DNA of 64,000 nt, from assembly GCA_016617855.1 (NCBI GenBank), contig JAECUM010001870.1, positions 1-64,000 on the forward strand, read 5' to 3'. This stretch comes from Megalonaias nervosa (lineage: Eukaryota; Mollusca; Bivalvia; Unionida; Unionidae). The notes beneath the pieces were generated by a model that did no database searches, was not told where the DNA came from, and saw only the letters and a list, made by a program, of their open reading frames with translations. The position numbers and the translations under genes are program-made. Shown piece after piece: positions 1-12,587 of the stretch (positions are counted from its first letter, which is position 1; each line of letters begins with the position of its first letter).

Positions 1-60
1 CGAACCCACGACCTCCCGCATCCGAGGTGGACGCTCTAACCACTAGGCCACCGGAGCGGT
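1..60 (-). repeat. tRNA-headed SINE, family 2, cut by window edge
   Basis: On the minus strand, the first 60 bases start GGTGGCCTAGTGGTTAGAGC, a good pol III A box, and end at a B box (GGTCGTGGGTTCG). The same head is at 56840-56887 and 18900-18940, each followed by a shared body, so this is a SINE and not a functional tRNA gene. Confidence 0.75.
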
Positions 61-1147
61 TAATAGTGGAAGAGGAACAAACTGAAATCCCTGAAGGAAA
101 AAAGAAAAAAAAAAATGTTCCATAGGAGGCTCAAACTGCAGATTTATGATTTAGTGGTAGCTGGAAGCAGTCACACACTTTACCTCTACACTAAATAGAG
201 TCCATAAAATCATCACAGGCATTTTGTTATATTTAGCATTCATTTTTTTTTTTCTGTTTTATTGTCAGCTGGAGAGGAAAAACTCGTCTTCAGCAAAGGA
301 CACTGTAAAATTGTGTACTGAAGAATTCATCAAATGGGAAACAATTAATTCATAATACTAACACAAAAGCATTAAAATTTGTTCAATGCTGATTTCAGTA
401 CTTTCATAGCTTGATTTAACAATATTATTTCAGTCTGAAGAGGTTTGTCAGAGTTCAAGATTGTGATTCATACATGGGTAGAATATAGTATATAAAACAA
501 ATCAAAATAAATGCTATTTAAAATGATCATGGAAAAGATGCATTGTACTATTATTGCTATCATCTTTCCATTATATTTTAGACCCTGTTAGTGAAATACC
601 ATAAGCAGTTTTTGTTGGTGTGGGTTGACTTCCTTCATGTGACTCCTCAGTATTTAGCTACCCCTATCCAAATACTTAGAATGTCCCAAAACGTGATCAG
701 AATAAAGGCAAAAATAATACAACAGGTGATATCTGAATTTCAATTTAAAAAAAGAAAAAGAAAAAAGGCATTTTCATGATACTTTGTACATGAATTGTGT
801 GGCCCATATGACAACAGACATAGGCATGCATGTATGTTTTAGAACGGTGTCTTCTGTCCAAATATAAAACATGTACTCAATTATGCTGGTAGATTTTTTA
901 GGTCTTTTAAGAATGCAGAAATACAACAAAATTTGCTTTTTTTGATGAACATATGCCCATTTACATAGGAACAAAATTAGATGTTTATTTCACAGTGTTC
1001 ACTATACCAAACGTAGTCATTGTGGTATATGTAAAAATTATGTGTTCAATGTAGGACAAACATCAGCTTAGATGTAATTAGTACCTGACTGTTGTTGAGA
1101 TGCAAGGTACCAAATAATGCCAATGAACTAAAATTTTATAATTTTTC

Positions 1148-1250
1148 ACATGGTCCACATGCAGCAACCAAAATGACATTAAAAGTTATTTATGCATACA
1201 TTTATATTCTATACAAATAAGGATTTGGTTGTTGCATGTGGTCCACCTTA
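1148..1250. repeat. Short foldback element
   Basis: Arms near 1152-1172 (GGTCCACATGCAGCAACCAA) and 1226-1247 (TTGGTTGTTGCATGTGGTCC) are inverted repeats with about two mismatches around a ~50-bp AT-rich loop. Confidence 0.65.
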
Positions 1251-2504
1251 ATCTTTTAAAATAGCTCCAATTTTAGCATAAAATGGCTATTTTACAGCCA
1301 GATTTAATGTCATGAACATGTGGCCTATGATGTCATGTCAAATAATCATTAAAAATCAACTGCTATTTTCTGTTTGCAAATGTTGACACATTTTTTACCA
1401 GTATTATCAGATCAACAACATTTTTGAAAATTTTTGAATTTTTGGGCCAAAAAGAAGCTTCAGAGTACCTATTCCTTTAAAAGATGTACCATTTTTGTAC
1501 TACATGGAGTAGCCCATTCTCTCAAGTGGGGGACTACGGTATTAATTTGTTCCATATGTAACCTTCAATCAAGTGATTCTTATCACAGACAAAACTGTAT
1601 AGTGTACCAGAAAATGCAATTGAAATTTTTCTTTTGAAATCACTCATTATATAAATCTAACAGCAGTGCAAAAATGTTGTATCTTTAATGTCTGCATTTC
1701 TGTTCTATCAAATACTGTCCTGAGTCAATTGTATGCTACCATGGTGGCTTTAGAAATGTAAACTTAAACGGAAGGGAAGTGGCTCTAACAAAATTTCCTC
1801 TGGTCGCTATATTGTACATACCAGACTAGTAAATCTAGAATTTCTGATAGATTTGGAAAATTCTCCAATTATTTTGCAAAGTTGTGCACATCTGCAGAAA
1901 TTTCAAGAATACAACAGTCTGGTTATTAATAGCATCTTTCAACTGTGCTTCTTTGGTGTAATTCATCTGGCATCAAAATAAATACCATAATGGATAGTCA
2001 CCTGTGACCTGTTGAGAGTTTTGAACATTTTGAAACTTTAAATTTTACATGGCCAATGGTCCAAGCAATCCAAAATCAATAAGAAAGGTACAAGATGGTA
2101 TGCATTTTCTTGTGCTACTCTTAGTTATCTATCAAATGGTAAAGACCATTATTATATATGAGTATGGGAAAAAGGACCAGGTCACTAACTGTCCATAGAA
2201 GAAAATATGCGAATGAATATCCTAAAAGACTTGCCAAATTTGAACCGACAGATGATAACTAACTAACAATTTCTGAGATCGAATTGTTTTTCTTAAAAGA
2301 AAGACAGTGCAGCCAATTTCTGAAAGGTTGTAATTGCTAAAGGATTTTCCAAGGTTTTGCATGCTCTTTGTTGACTTTATCATTTTCTTTCATTGGACCA
2401 TTAATGCAATTATTTAAGTCGGAAAAGAATTGTTCTTCAATATTTAATAACAGAGAGAAGTTGCAGCTATGTCATTTCATGTCCAATCTGAGCTCAAGTC
2501 TTTG

Positions 2505-2650
2505 GATTGGCCAATGTGGGTATGTGAGAATGCTTGCCAGTAGCTACCCATGGGACAGTGATTCTTACTGGGATTTTCCCAGGCTACTGGTCAACATGCA
2601 TAGTCTATCTTGCACTTAGAAATGGAGTTTAGCCCAAAACAACAACATCC
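2505..2650 (+). repeat. V-SINE-like element, 5' truncated
   Basis: Shares the body (GTGGGTATGTGAGAATGCTT, TTGCCAGTAGC) and 3' end (TTTAGCCCAAAACAACAACA) with the full copy at 36859-37110. The tRNA head is missing or degenerate. Confidence 0.7.
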
Positions 2651-2889
2651 AATCTCTGAGTCCACAACAACATGATACACATAGGTTACAAGTGATGTCA
2701 TATTGGTTATATTATAATATGATCGCATTTCCTGCAGTGAATGGGGCATCTGACAAAATTTGTCATTTTTAGGTCTTTAAATATAAAAAAGTGAAATAAG
2801 TGAGCACTTCACTGCCTAGAAGAAAACAGCAACCCATGTTAAACACTATGGACCCTTGATCTTCAACCTGTAAGACTATACCATACATA

Positions 2890-3100
2890 CTCACTGACAA
2901 GACGAGTCCAACTGCAAACTGCATAAACCCAAATCTGCCATCACAAAATATGCTAGCAGATCTTGGTCTGTGCAGTTTGTTAGGAGTAATCAGTAGAAGA
3001 AACAGCAGAGACCCTGATCTCAAGCATGTTATGCTATGGCAGATCAGAATCTTTGCTGTTTGCAGTCTGACTCGATTTATAAGCAAGTATATAAGACAAC
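2890..3100. repeat. Palindromic dispersed repeat (AGATCTGCCAT family)
   Basis: Contains GTCCAACTGCAAACTGC, an AAATCTGCCATCAC and AGATCTTGGTCTGTGCAG pair, then GACCCTGATCTCAAGCATG opposite TATGGCAGATCAGAATC. The same paired phrases recur at 57290-57460 and 57900-58090. It can fold into hairpins. Confidence 0.6.
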
Positions 3101-3263
3101 TGTACATTGATGGCCTATTATTAGTAAATCTGTCTTGTATGTTTCATATTTCAGCATTTCATTACTGGAAACCTGATTGCAAGAACAGCAATAATGCCTG
3201 CATGCAACAGAAACTTCATTACCTAAAAGAATGTTCTTAAAAAAAAAAAAACACTCATTTTAC

Positions 3264-3556
3264 CTGTCAGATGCATATTGCCTAGCACCTCACACAGAGA
3301 CTCAGCTGAGGCACAACAGCACAGGCCACGTATTGGTCCTCCTTCTGTCCCCTCCTTGACCTCCATAGCCCTCTTCATGGTCTTCAGTCCAGATGAGGCA
3401 CTGACCCTTAAGATGAGGGACTCCAGTGGCAAGAGCTGCAGTGCACTGCTTACATTTACTGGTTTCCTCAACACATCGCTCAAATAAACTGAATTCCATA
3501 GAGTTTCTGCTTTGGGCTGGGCCCATGTGGCCTGGGCACTGAGCAGACGACATGAT
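3264..3556 (-). CDS. FASN-like: FAS-like exon 9: end of acyltransferase domain
   Basis: A 293-nt exon giving about 98 residues: SCRLLSAQATWAQPKAETLW, then NSVYLSDVLRKPVNVSSALQ, then LLPLESLILRVSASSGLKTM, ending LCEVLGNMHLTG. Order and spacing match the end of FAS MAT: the (R)WLSTS strand, the EYNVNNL(V)SPVLFQ segment (here VYLSDVLRKPVNVSSALQ), the VLEIAPHALLQ stretch (here ILRVSASSGLKTM), and the terminal GIGRLHLSG (here VLGNMHLTG). The APH motif found in most MAT domains reads SAS. Acceptor CTTGTAG; donor ACAG|GTAAAA in phase 1. The next domain (linker and dehydratase) was not recognised downstream. Confidence 0.87.
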
Positions 3557-3599
3557 CTACAAGAGTAACAAAGTCAGTTATCAACTCAAAATGTGTCTA

Positions 3600-4130
3600 T
3601 ATGCCAATTATATCCCTCACAATATGATACAATCTAATGGCAAAGGACCAAGCCAAACAGGAACCAAAACTCCATAAAAAGTTTGCTTTTGCCTTGAAAA
3701 TAAGGAAAATCAAATTTGAAATATTATGCCTCATATTTAATCTGGTTTCAATCCATAAAGTTCTTCAATAGTTACTGAGTAGAAATTGAGGGGTGAAAGT
3801 TCTAAGCCAAATACAGGTAACATTTTGCTGGAAAGTAGTGAAGAAATCAAATAGGGACATTTCTCTACCAAGTTTTACCAGCACATGTTGAAAATTAAAC
3901 TTGACCTAATGATCACTTGTATCAAAATTCAATTTCAGCCCATGTAGTTCTTCAAAAGCTGAGCTGAAACATAACTGGTGGGCAAAAGTCCAAGTCAAAC
4001 AGGCTATAACTCTATAAAACTTTGTTTGAAAACAATGAAAAACAAAACAGACCCTGGTTTTCTTAAATGTCAAGCTTCCAGTAAAATTTCAATCCATTAA
4101 GTCATTCAAAACTTATTCGGCAGGAATTAA
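3600..4130. repeat. Diverged tandem repeat, ~170-180 bp unit
   Basis: About three units. The phrase TTTCAATCCATAAAGTTCTT (3747) recurs as TTTCAGCCCATGTAGTTCTT (3931) and TTTCAATCCATTAAGTCATT (4087), each followed by similar sequence including AAGTCCAAGTCAAACAGG-type text. Confidence 0.6.
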
Positions 4131-4379
4131 ATGTTCTATGACAGGCTGATTGGCTGGCTGTTGATGGGGATTTTGAACGCATTATTGGCTCATTAAAATG
4201 GGAGCTAAATGCCTTTCCCAATGACACACCAAGGTAGTCAACATGGAATGAACTATATGGACACTGAACCTACTATGGGACAGGATTACTGGACATCAGC
4301 CCCACCTGAAGATATGATGGGGACATAAAATAAAAATTTTGAGTACTGTGAACATTACATTATACATCAAAGCCATGTT

Positions 4380-4880
4380 TACTAGTGATCTATTAGATAA
4401 GTGAATTTTTTTGGGCAGAAATTTCTTTTCTTCTTTCAATCACAGTGACCATGAAAATGGACATTTTGACCCCAAATTCAATTGACTTCTTCCTTACCCC
4501 ATGTATGCCAACCACAGGTTTGTCCAGTTCCTTGATTTAGACCTGATATTGTGTGGAAACCATTTACTTTATTTTAGTCAGTGACCTTTGTATTTGACCA
4601 TTTGAATGCACAATCAAGTCTTCTTCTTTACTAAAAGCACATGCCATGTACAAAGTTTGGTCCAAGTATATAATGTAGAACTAATATTATTCTGCAGAAA
4701 CCGTTTTTCTTTTTCAGTCAGTGACCTTGACCTTAGATATTCTGACCAGAAATCAATAGAAGTTTGATAACCATAGCTGACTGCTAGCTCAACCATTTTC
4801 CGTGACAGTGACCTTGCTTTCTGGACCCCAAAACTGATATGGCTCTTCCATATCGAAAGTACAAGTCATCCACAAAGTCT
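4380..4880. repeat. Dispersed repeat with recurrent GTGACCTTG motifs
   Basis: CAGTGACC(T/A)T recurs near 4443, 4579, 4720 and 4805, each followed by a similar block (TTTGACC or TTGACC, then a phrase like CAAAGTTTGGT or CAAAGTCTGGT). No open frame of note. Confidence 0.55.
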
Positions 4881-5331
4881 GGTAACCATACAAGATGGTC
4901 AGCTTGAATTATTGTCTTGAAATGGAATTGATAACAGATGAGCAACATCTTAACATAATATGCACTGCCTCATGACAGGCATACAACACTAACTTTTCTT
5001 AATTAGCCAGCAATTATTACTCTATCTTGACATGAAAAAAAAACCTTAATCTACTATTGTATGACATGTGTCTTAACAGCTAATACAGTGGCAAATTACT
5101 TGACCTCCATCAGAAAAGACAAAAGCAACTCAAATATTCATTTCATCAGGTTATTTTAATCTCTGTACAAACAGATGTAAAAGGCAATGACATAACAAAT
5201 GTCTCGGACAACAACAATTTTAATAATGCAAGAATGAATGGCCTTCACAAGAAAATTTGAAACAAATTTACCACAAAATTTAGCTGATCTCTTGTTTTCT
5301 GAAGTAAACAAATATTTTTTTTCAAGCTTAC

Positions 5332-5446
5332 TTGTACTTGGGTGCAACAATTACATCCAGAAGTTCTTTCTGTACTCTGTCACTGATACATCTCATAAAA
5401 CTACTGTACATGGGCAGTCTACATGGCAATTCTCTATAGAAACCAC
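5332..5446 (-). CDS. FASN-like: FAS-like exon 8: AT exon with catalytic His replaced by Tyr
   Basis: Encodes GFYRELPCRLPMYSSFMRCI, then SDRVQKELLDVIVAPKYK. The homologous FAS segment is GMAFHSYFMEAI followed by a helix ending in (K)VIREPKP. Aligning SSFMRC with SYFMEA puts Tyr at the catalytic His (His683 in human FAS). Acceptor TTTTTCAG with a long pyrimidine tract; donor AA|GTAAGC, leaving phase 2, which exon 9 completes with one base. The helix and the VIVAPK end fit the family well. Confidence 0.83.
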
Positions 5447-5914
5447 CTGAAAAACACAGAAAGCAAAAAATCATAGTACATTTTATAGTATGCCTATCCG
5501 AGAACCTAAACATACCAGAATACCATATATGACCTATAATATGCCCATCTGATGAAATTTAGAATTCAGTCTCATAACCTGCCTACGTATGCTACAAAAT
5601 TGTAAATCTGGACAAAGTTTCCTAAGACTGTATCCTGTAATTCAATAGCTATGTTTCAAAAATACTCATACATACCATCTATAGTTGGAACTGACTACAA
5701 ACAAACTGGCTGTGAATTATGCAATTGCAAGTGTAACTCCAAGTCTGTGCAGTTTGCAGCTGGACACAACATACAAGCAAGTAAATACAGTACCATGCTT
5801 TTATCTAATGGGAAAACTCCCCCTTTTCACCAAAATAAGGAAGGAGCAGAAGAAAATGGATGGGGGAGGAGGAAATGGCCATAGTTTAATATTTACCAAA
5901 CATGAAGCAAGCCC

Positions 5915-6160
5915 TGGATGGATGAGTGAGTCTAAAGTGCTCACTTTAAATGATCACTGCCTTCACAGCTCTATCTACATGGGTTTGAGCCTCAGGCCCA
6001 GCTAATTTGGGTACGAGAAATCTTGCCAGTAGCTTCCCATGGGTCAGTGATTCATACTGGGATTTTTCTGGGTTCTTCCTCCACCAGTTTTACTGAATGC
6101 CATGTATAACTTGTCATACAATGAAAAATGCCATTAAACCCAAAACAACGACAACAACCA
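5915..6160 (+). repeat. V-SINE-like element
   Basis: Head GAGTCTAAAGTGCTCACTTT, degenerate B box near 5985, body TTGCCAGTAGCTTCCCATGG, 3' end CATTAAACCCAAAACAACGA. Matches the full copy at 36859-37110. Confidence 0.72.
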
Positions 6161-7170
6161 CCACCTAACACTTCAATATCCATCTCTCTTCCTGCTTATA
6201 AAATCACAATCCTGAAGAAAAAAAATCTCCTCTAGTCATATAAGCAATAATGTATTGATTGTTCCATATCTGTGTATGAATATCTTTTTATTGTCTGCTG
6301 TCTGAAGGGCATGGCTAGCTTAGCCGGCTTGATCTTTATGGTTGTTATTTACAATTTTTCACAGCCCTTAGGTACTGTCTCTTGAATATCTTGGCTCCAA
6401 ATTATGACATTTCACTAACATTGACTCCACCAAAGTTTCACTTTCTTCAGTCACTGCTTTACTATCTACTATGCCAAATTTCTTATTTGTTCCATAATGC
6501 TGTAATTTATTTTAGATCCATCAAAGCCATAGTTTGCTTGGTGAGATGGTATTTTGATCAAATAAATAAATATGTCCTATTTTAATATTTCTTTTAAGAT
6601 TCTGATTTATTCCAGTTATCCTAACCCTAAAAGTGCTATATAGCACAATATTCCTTAGGGCTGAACTGTTTGAGAAAAGAAATGAAATTTGCACTCTATA
6701 TTTAAATTTCTTGTACTTTAACTGGGCTTGTTTTTGTCCATCCAGTATGTATGTCGGGTTAAATAAAAATTGTGTACAGTTACATGTATAATTCTGAACT
6801 AATTTGCACAGTTTTCAAGCATCACTTTTAGCGAAGTGCACAAATTTTACACAATTTGTGCGGATGCATGCCCTTGCTTTATGACTCCTTCACAGATATG
6901 ATGGGCATAGAAAGTTATCAAAGTTTTTTGAAAATGCATGATATAAAGGTTTAATTCCTAATGGGTTACAGCCTGAACAATGTTCTTCAGTGTGGACACA
7001 GAACTCGAAACAAAATTTCATCGTGAATTTTACCCCATGGTTTTTAACTATATTTTCTTCTTTTATAATTCCTAGGGGTGTTTTGTGAACAACGGAAAAA
7101 AACTGATACCTGACGGAGTACAGATCATTTAGAAGGCATCAAACAGCTGAAAGACTAAGACTAATTTTGG

Positions 7171-7342
7171 GTGCATTTAATTACATGGATCATTTTCAGT
7201 AATCGTTATCACAGTGCATTTAATTACATGGATCATTTTCAGTAATCGTTATCACAGTGCATTTAATTACATGGATCATTTTCAGTAATCGTTATCACAG
7301 TGCATTTAATTACATGGATCATTTTCAGTAATCGTTATCACA
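7171..7342. repeat. Four exact copies of a 43-bp unit
   Basis: The unit starts GTGCATTTAATTACATGGAT and ends CGTTATCACA. Copies at 7171, 7214, 7257 and 7300 appear identical, so the expansion is recent. Confidence 0.95.
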
Positions 7343-9715
7343 CTGATCAAATACTATCATTTTAAATGGGCACAGAAGATACAAAATTGCTATGACAGCA
7401 TAGTTTATATTCATCAAATGCACCTTCATAAAACATGAACTATACTTAAGGCATAAGCAACACACTGACAAACTTTGGATTTGATGCTTGAAATTAATTT
7501 GTTTTGTGTAATCTGGATACATTAAAAATGTCTTGATGCATTTTCAGTCTATTTATTTGCATAAAATTAGCAAATATAGCATTTATCTAGATCTTTGGGA
7601 CCTATCTGAAGCTATAAGGTACACACACTTATAATATCTGCATACAGCACATGCTATATTCTACTTAACTCAGACTGTGCACTGAAAATTATTTCACTTA
7701 AATTTCATGTCATTAAAACTCATGATAAAACGTACACACTGATGTTGTCATGAACAGTTTCCCCCATTACATGCATAACATATACTGGAAGGTTGGCTCC
7801 TTTCCCGGCTGTACATTTTCTGAGGTTATGCTTGGAATTTTGATGTAAAACCTTGGACATCTGAGCTTTTTCCATGGTTTTCCTAGAAAAACCTAGGAAA
7901 CCTCAGACAATGCTGATATTTTGTCCAAGGTTTTCTAAGCAAATCTCGGACATTATCTCGTACATTAAAAAAAAAAACTAGGAAATACCTTGGACAAAAC
8001 CTTGGACATGAGAACTTAGTTTATTTTTGCCTTGGAAAAACCTTGGAAATAAGAACTTAGTCATATTTTGGCTTGGACATAGCTCAGAAATGTAGACTTA
8101 GAAAATTTTTAACTAGGAAATGGACTTGGTCTGTTTTAATTGTGCACTTAAGAGATTTCTATATATTTATTCAGAACCTATTTTTACAGTTTATTAAAAT
8201 GAATAATGTTTGTCATTACCAAAACTACTATCAAATCTAGGATTTGAATTAAAAAATTGACTTAATTAATGTTGGTTGATTGATTTGGGTTGTACAGTGT
8301 ACCATCTCATTTCAGACAACATGGTGCCAAACAGGGTCACATATTTTGGTTTCACATCTTATTTACATGGAGATAAAAATATGAGATAAAGAACCAAAAC
8401 CTATATTCATGCTGGAATTCCCCAGTTAGCAAAAATCTTAGCATTCATACACTTTTAATCACTTCATACAATCATGTTAGTGTAACACAGTGGTCCCAAT
8501 TCGAATGCCCTGTAACCACAAAGGACAACTGTAAAAATATATTTTCTAACAACTGAATCTAAAGTAAAATCTTCAATGCCTAAAGGGTCACATGACATGT
8601 TTCTTAAAATTTGTGTTTGTGTGTAAGTTAAAGGAATAATAATTTAAAGTACCAGTTTAGAAGGATAATAAGCTATTACATTATTAGTGTAAAAATATTT
8701 TCTGAAAAATTGCATGGCACTGTTTATTTGTCACATTAGTTACGAGAATAATAATTATAAATATACAAATGGGTCTGAAAAAAATTGCATGGATGATTGG
8801 CATGGCACTATTTTGAATTATCATTTTTCACATGACAATTGATAATAAGCACAGTTACAATGAAGTTTAATCCCTTTCAAAATGATTTGGGAAGAATGCA
8901 ACGAACACATGATTCTGTTTTCTGACAACAGAAGCACATATAATCCATTTGGGGATTTTAAAAAAATTAAACTTTACAAAGAAAGTTGGCTTTTGATGTT
9001 TAAATAAAATGAAAAATTACCTCCAAAGTTATTGATAACATAAATTTGAACAATGTTTTCACTCTGAGTTTAAACCAATGTAAGAGTTTTTATTTGCAAT
9101 GACTTCATATACAATTCAAGTATTCATGAAATATAGACAAAGAAGGTACTGTAAACGACATTTTGAAGTAAAAAGGCAACATTTGTAATCCTCATTTATG
9201 CTTTGCAAAGCCACATCTATCCTTTCAGTGACCAAGTAAACATGTATGTCAATAGTTAAATTGTTTGTCAATAGCTAAATCACGAGTGGTAAAGGATCAA
9301 GTAAAAAACACAAGCTTGTGTTAATGTACTTGTAGTTTATAAAGATTTTAATTTATACACCTAAATTCTAACACCTGAAGAGGAACTCCTCCCTTTACAC
9401 TTCCTTTGGACACAAACAGTTTTCCAACTGCAAATACATGGCAAGTTTATCTGTGGATGAGGTATATTGGAACTTCAACAGGTACTTCTCCAATGGCTTT
9501 CGTTTCTTCAAATGCAATTGTAAATGAATTCTGCTTCTTGACCTTGCTTGTCTTAAAAAGACTGATTATGTCTGTGCTTTGATAAAGCCTCCTTTGTTTA
9601 TATGTTTGTGAGACCACCCCCACCCCACCCCATGTGTAATTCCTATTGCATTGGTTTTAAAATAAGGGTAGGTAGATAGTTTGGGGTGTGTGGGGGTTTT
9701 TTTTATCAATTATAC

Positions 9716-9716
9716 A

Positions 9717-9759
<43 letters not shown>

Positions 9760-9760
9760 A
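9716..9760. repeat. (GT)n(AT)n microsatellite
   Basis: GTGTGTGTGTGTGTGT followed by an AT run, inside TIR transposon copy 1. Copy 2 has a pure AT run at the same place. Confidence 0.95.
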
Positions 9761-10299
9761 TGTACTAAGCACTTCAAGTTCTGTTGGGAATTTTTATTTT
9801 TATTTTTAATACTTTTATGTTTTATTTTTAACCTGATGAAAAAGTGCTAGGGTCAGTAGCTTAAACGGGGACAGTCGGCTGACCGGGAACTTTGTGTCCT
9901 GGATATGGCACTTCTGGTCTGCGATGATCGGAATCTGGGAGACAATTTTATCTTATGAAAAAAAATTGAGAAGGACCCCACGTAATACTCGTAGCAGGTG
10001 CTTATTTACTTAACTGCTTTCAAATTTTAAAAAAATATGGAGAAGTTGTGAAAAGTTCTAGGAAATATTTATTTCACCTTCTTCCATTGGTTGCAGAGCA
10101 TGGAATTAACCAATCACAGCAGCTGATTCATCAATCATTCTTGTATGTGCCATAATAATAAATTAGAAAGTGGTCCGTTGAGACTAAACTGGTCTGTGAA
10201 AACTTGCATTATAAAGGAGTGGATTCATCAATTGCCATGAACTTGTTTGCATTATTTATATGATAATCCTGTTACCAGAAATGTTCTTAGCCTTCTAAA

Positions 10300-10412
10300 T
10301 ATTGTTCAGGTGAGAAAGGCAATCGAAGATTACAAAGTTGGCAATTTGGTGTCGGCAAGGTTACCGTGTTTTGGGATTACAGAAGGAATTATTGGAAGGA
10401 TTGGGGTTAAGT
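10300..10412 (+). pseudogene. Putative transposon-encoded exon
   Basis: Translates as VRKAIEDYKVGNLVSARLPC and then FGITEGIIGRIG. The same segment in copy 2 (about 38314-38414) reads PRKAIEDYKVSDLVSARLPC and onward with only conservative changes, hinting at past coding constraint. It ends at a donor-like GG|GTTAAGT (copy 1) or GGGGAAGT (copy 2), neither a clean GT site. A CCAATCA motif lies upstream (10109-10117). I do not recognise the family. Confidence 0.45.
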
Positions 10413-11274
10413 TCATTTCTTTTTTATTATATTACAGTCAAACCCGGTTATCTCGATTACTTCGGGGGTGTCAAAAAATCGTCGACATAACTGGGTCCCA
10501 AGATATCAGGGTTTAGTTGATAAATCTACTGCAGAACAATGATTATGCATCTGAAGTACCAAAAATGAGGAGTTTTATTTCTAAAAACAAACGGCATTTC
10601 TAGTGCACAATAAAAATAATAATTCAGTCATGCCTGGTTGGAGAAAAAAGATTGGAGGTCTTTTGAATGAGATAAGTAACAAGTCACATATTTTTACAAC
10701 AATAAGTTACTGCAACAATGTCAGTGGTTCAAAGTTGTTTTATTTCCCTGTGAATAGCCTCATCCCTTTGCTAGCCTCAGCAAGACAACGATTTTCTCAC
10801 GCTATCCAAATCTAGGTCAACTGAAGTACATGTACATGTATTATTATACTTATTTTTTATTTTTTATTTTTTTTTAAAGTGTTTTATTAGAGTTGACTTG
10901 TGACTTGCAGCAAAATATAACTGACCAATATTGTGCGTTAAAAATAATCTTTTATCTTTGATCGTCAGAGGCTCCTTTACACCAGCCGGTTTTTACCAAT
11001 AAATTTTGCTTCTGTACTGGAAAAAGATGGGGTTGTCGGTATTCATGTACCGACAAACTGTAAAATGTGTTTTAAGTCTTTAAAGATAACTGTCTCAACA
11101 TCAAATTCTGTATGAAGCCAACTTATTCCATTCATACAGTTGTAGTCCCATATCCCTCCCGACTTTGATCAGTGATTATCGGCAAGAACACAGCACCAGA
11201 AGAAGAATTGGCTAATCTCTTTGATGGATTGCAAGACTTTGAAATTCAAGATAAAAACAACACAAATGAAAGCA

Positions 11275-11334
11275 CATGTTAAGTGTTAATTGGTGAGTGT
11301 ATACATTAGTTTACCCCAGAATCAAGTGCCTGTG
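11275..11334. mobile_element. Right half of the hAT-like MITE (truncated)
   Basis: GTTAAGTGTTAATTGGTGAG through ATCAAGTGCCTGTG, the right arm of the element at 38492-38602. The left arm is missing and unrelated sequence lies in its place. Confidence 0.75.
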
Positions 11335-12587
11335 AAACACGTATAGCATTCAGTAAATGGTATTGTTTTCATCTTTATCTCGCTGATAGCTTGTATGTGT
11401 TGCTGAAGAGGGTTTTTTAAAAATAATTGTCCTGAAATAATGGTATGGAAATTGGACTGAATGTTCCTGCTTCTATGCATTGTTTCACCCTGCAAAAATA
11501 TATGATAAATAATAATCATAATAATAATAATAATTATTGTTCTCATTTATCTAATTTTATCTTTGTACGATTCAGTTGTAAATCTTTGGAAGTGAATTAC
11601 AAGAATATAGTACATTTTAATGATAATAATTATTTAACTATGCCAAATTTGAATAGTGTAATGCAAACTAACCCATTAACATTAGTTGAATTTAGATGAA
11701 AAGAATTAATAATGGTTTTAATTAAGTATTAAACATGAAAATGAAGTCATATTTTAAAATTGTTGAAAAAAAACGATAAAATCAGAAAAATATTTAATGG
11801 CTCAAAAATGGATCTTAAAATAATTGTGTTTACATAATTATTACAGTGCATGAGATCGGAAGAATAGGTTTATGAATAGTATTAAAGACATAAGAATAGA
11901 ACAACATCCATGCATATAAGTTGTTAGGCAGCAAGAAATTCTGCAAAGCAGTCAATCATTTTAATTACTGCTTCAGTATATCCATAAAAAGCTAAATTAC
12001 TTTATCCATTTTCTTTAAGTACAGTATTTTATAATCTAAACAATCATACTGGCCTGCCATATTTTCATGTGTTTGTCTGAAATTGCAGCTGCATTCTTTT
12101 AGATACGAGGTAGTGATTCATGACATCACATAATGGCTGCTGTTAAACAACTTTATAGACCTTGCAAACCCTGATAGTATATGCCCTTCATTTCAGGTGT
12201 AAATTTGTGTACCATATTAAAATGATTAATGCTCATGCGTGTCGTATGTTGATGATATTAAATAGTACTTAAATTGGATTTCTTTTGTTAGTCTAATTGA
12301 AAAGGAAATATGGTGTCCATGATACCGATCTCATGCTTTATTTTACCTGTTGCATATGAATTTGCAAAAATGAAAGCATCAGTGATCTCTTAACTTTATA
12401 AAGAATGACAGGTTACATAATTAAAATTATTATTTTTATTTTTGAAGACCAACATGCCTAACCACATTTTTTCAGCAATAAACATGGGTATATGTATTTT
12501 TTTCCCAAGTAATCAATTCCCATCACTAGTAAATGGCATGGAATGTATTGTATATTATTTGAAAAGTTTGCATTTTTTTTTTTTAAT

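Larger units (their letters stand above)
1..3263 (-). other. Intron or downstream region after exon 9
   Basis: Non-coding as far as can be seen. It holds a truncated tRNA-type SINE (1-60), a foldback (1148-1250), a SINE fragment (2505-2650) and a palindromic repeat (2890-3100). No exon with dehydratase-like sequence could be recognised on the minus strand. The rest is AT-rich with no pattern. Confidence 0.6.
3557..5331 (-). other. Intron between exons 8 and 9
   Basis: 1,775 bp. 3600-4130 holds a diverged tandem repeat of roughly 170-180 bp, in which a phrase like TTTCAATCCATAAAGTTCTT recurs. 4380-4880 holds a dispersed repeat with several GTGACCTTG-type motifs. No coding signal. Confidence 0.7.

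Noticed and set aside
1..60. tRNA gene on the minus strand
   Set aside because: The same sequence heads two other copies with a common body (18640-18940 and 56635-56887), so it is a SINE.
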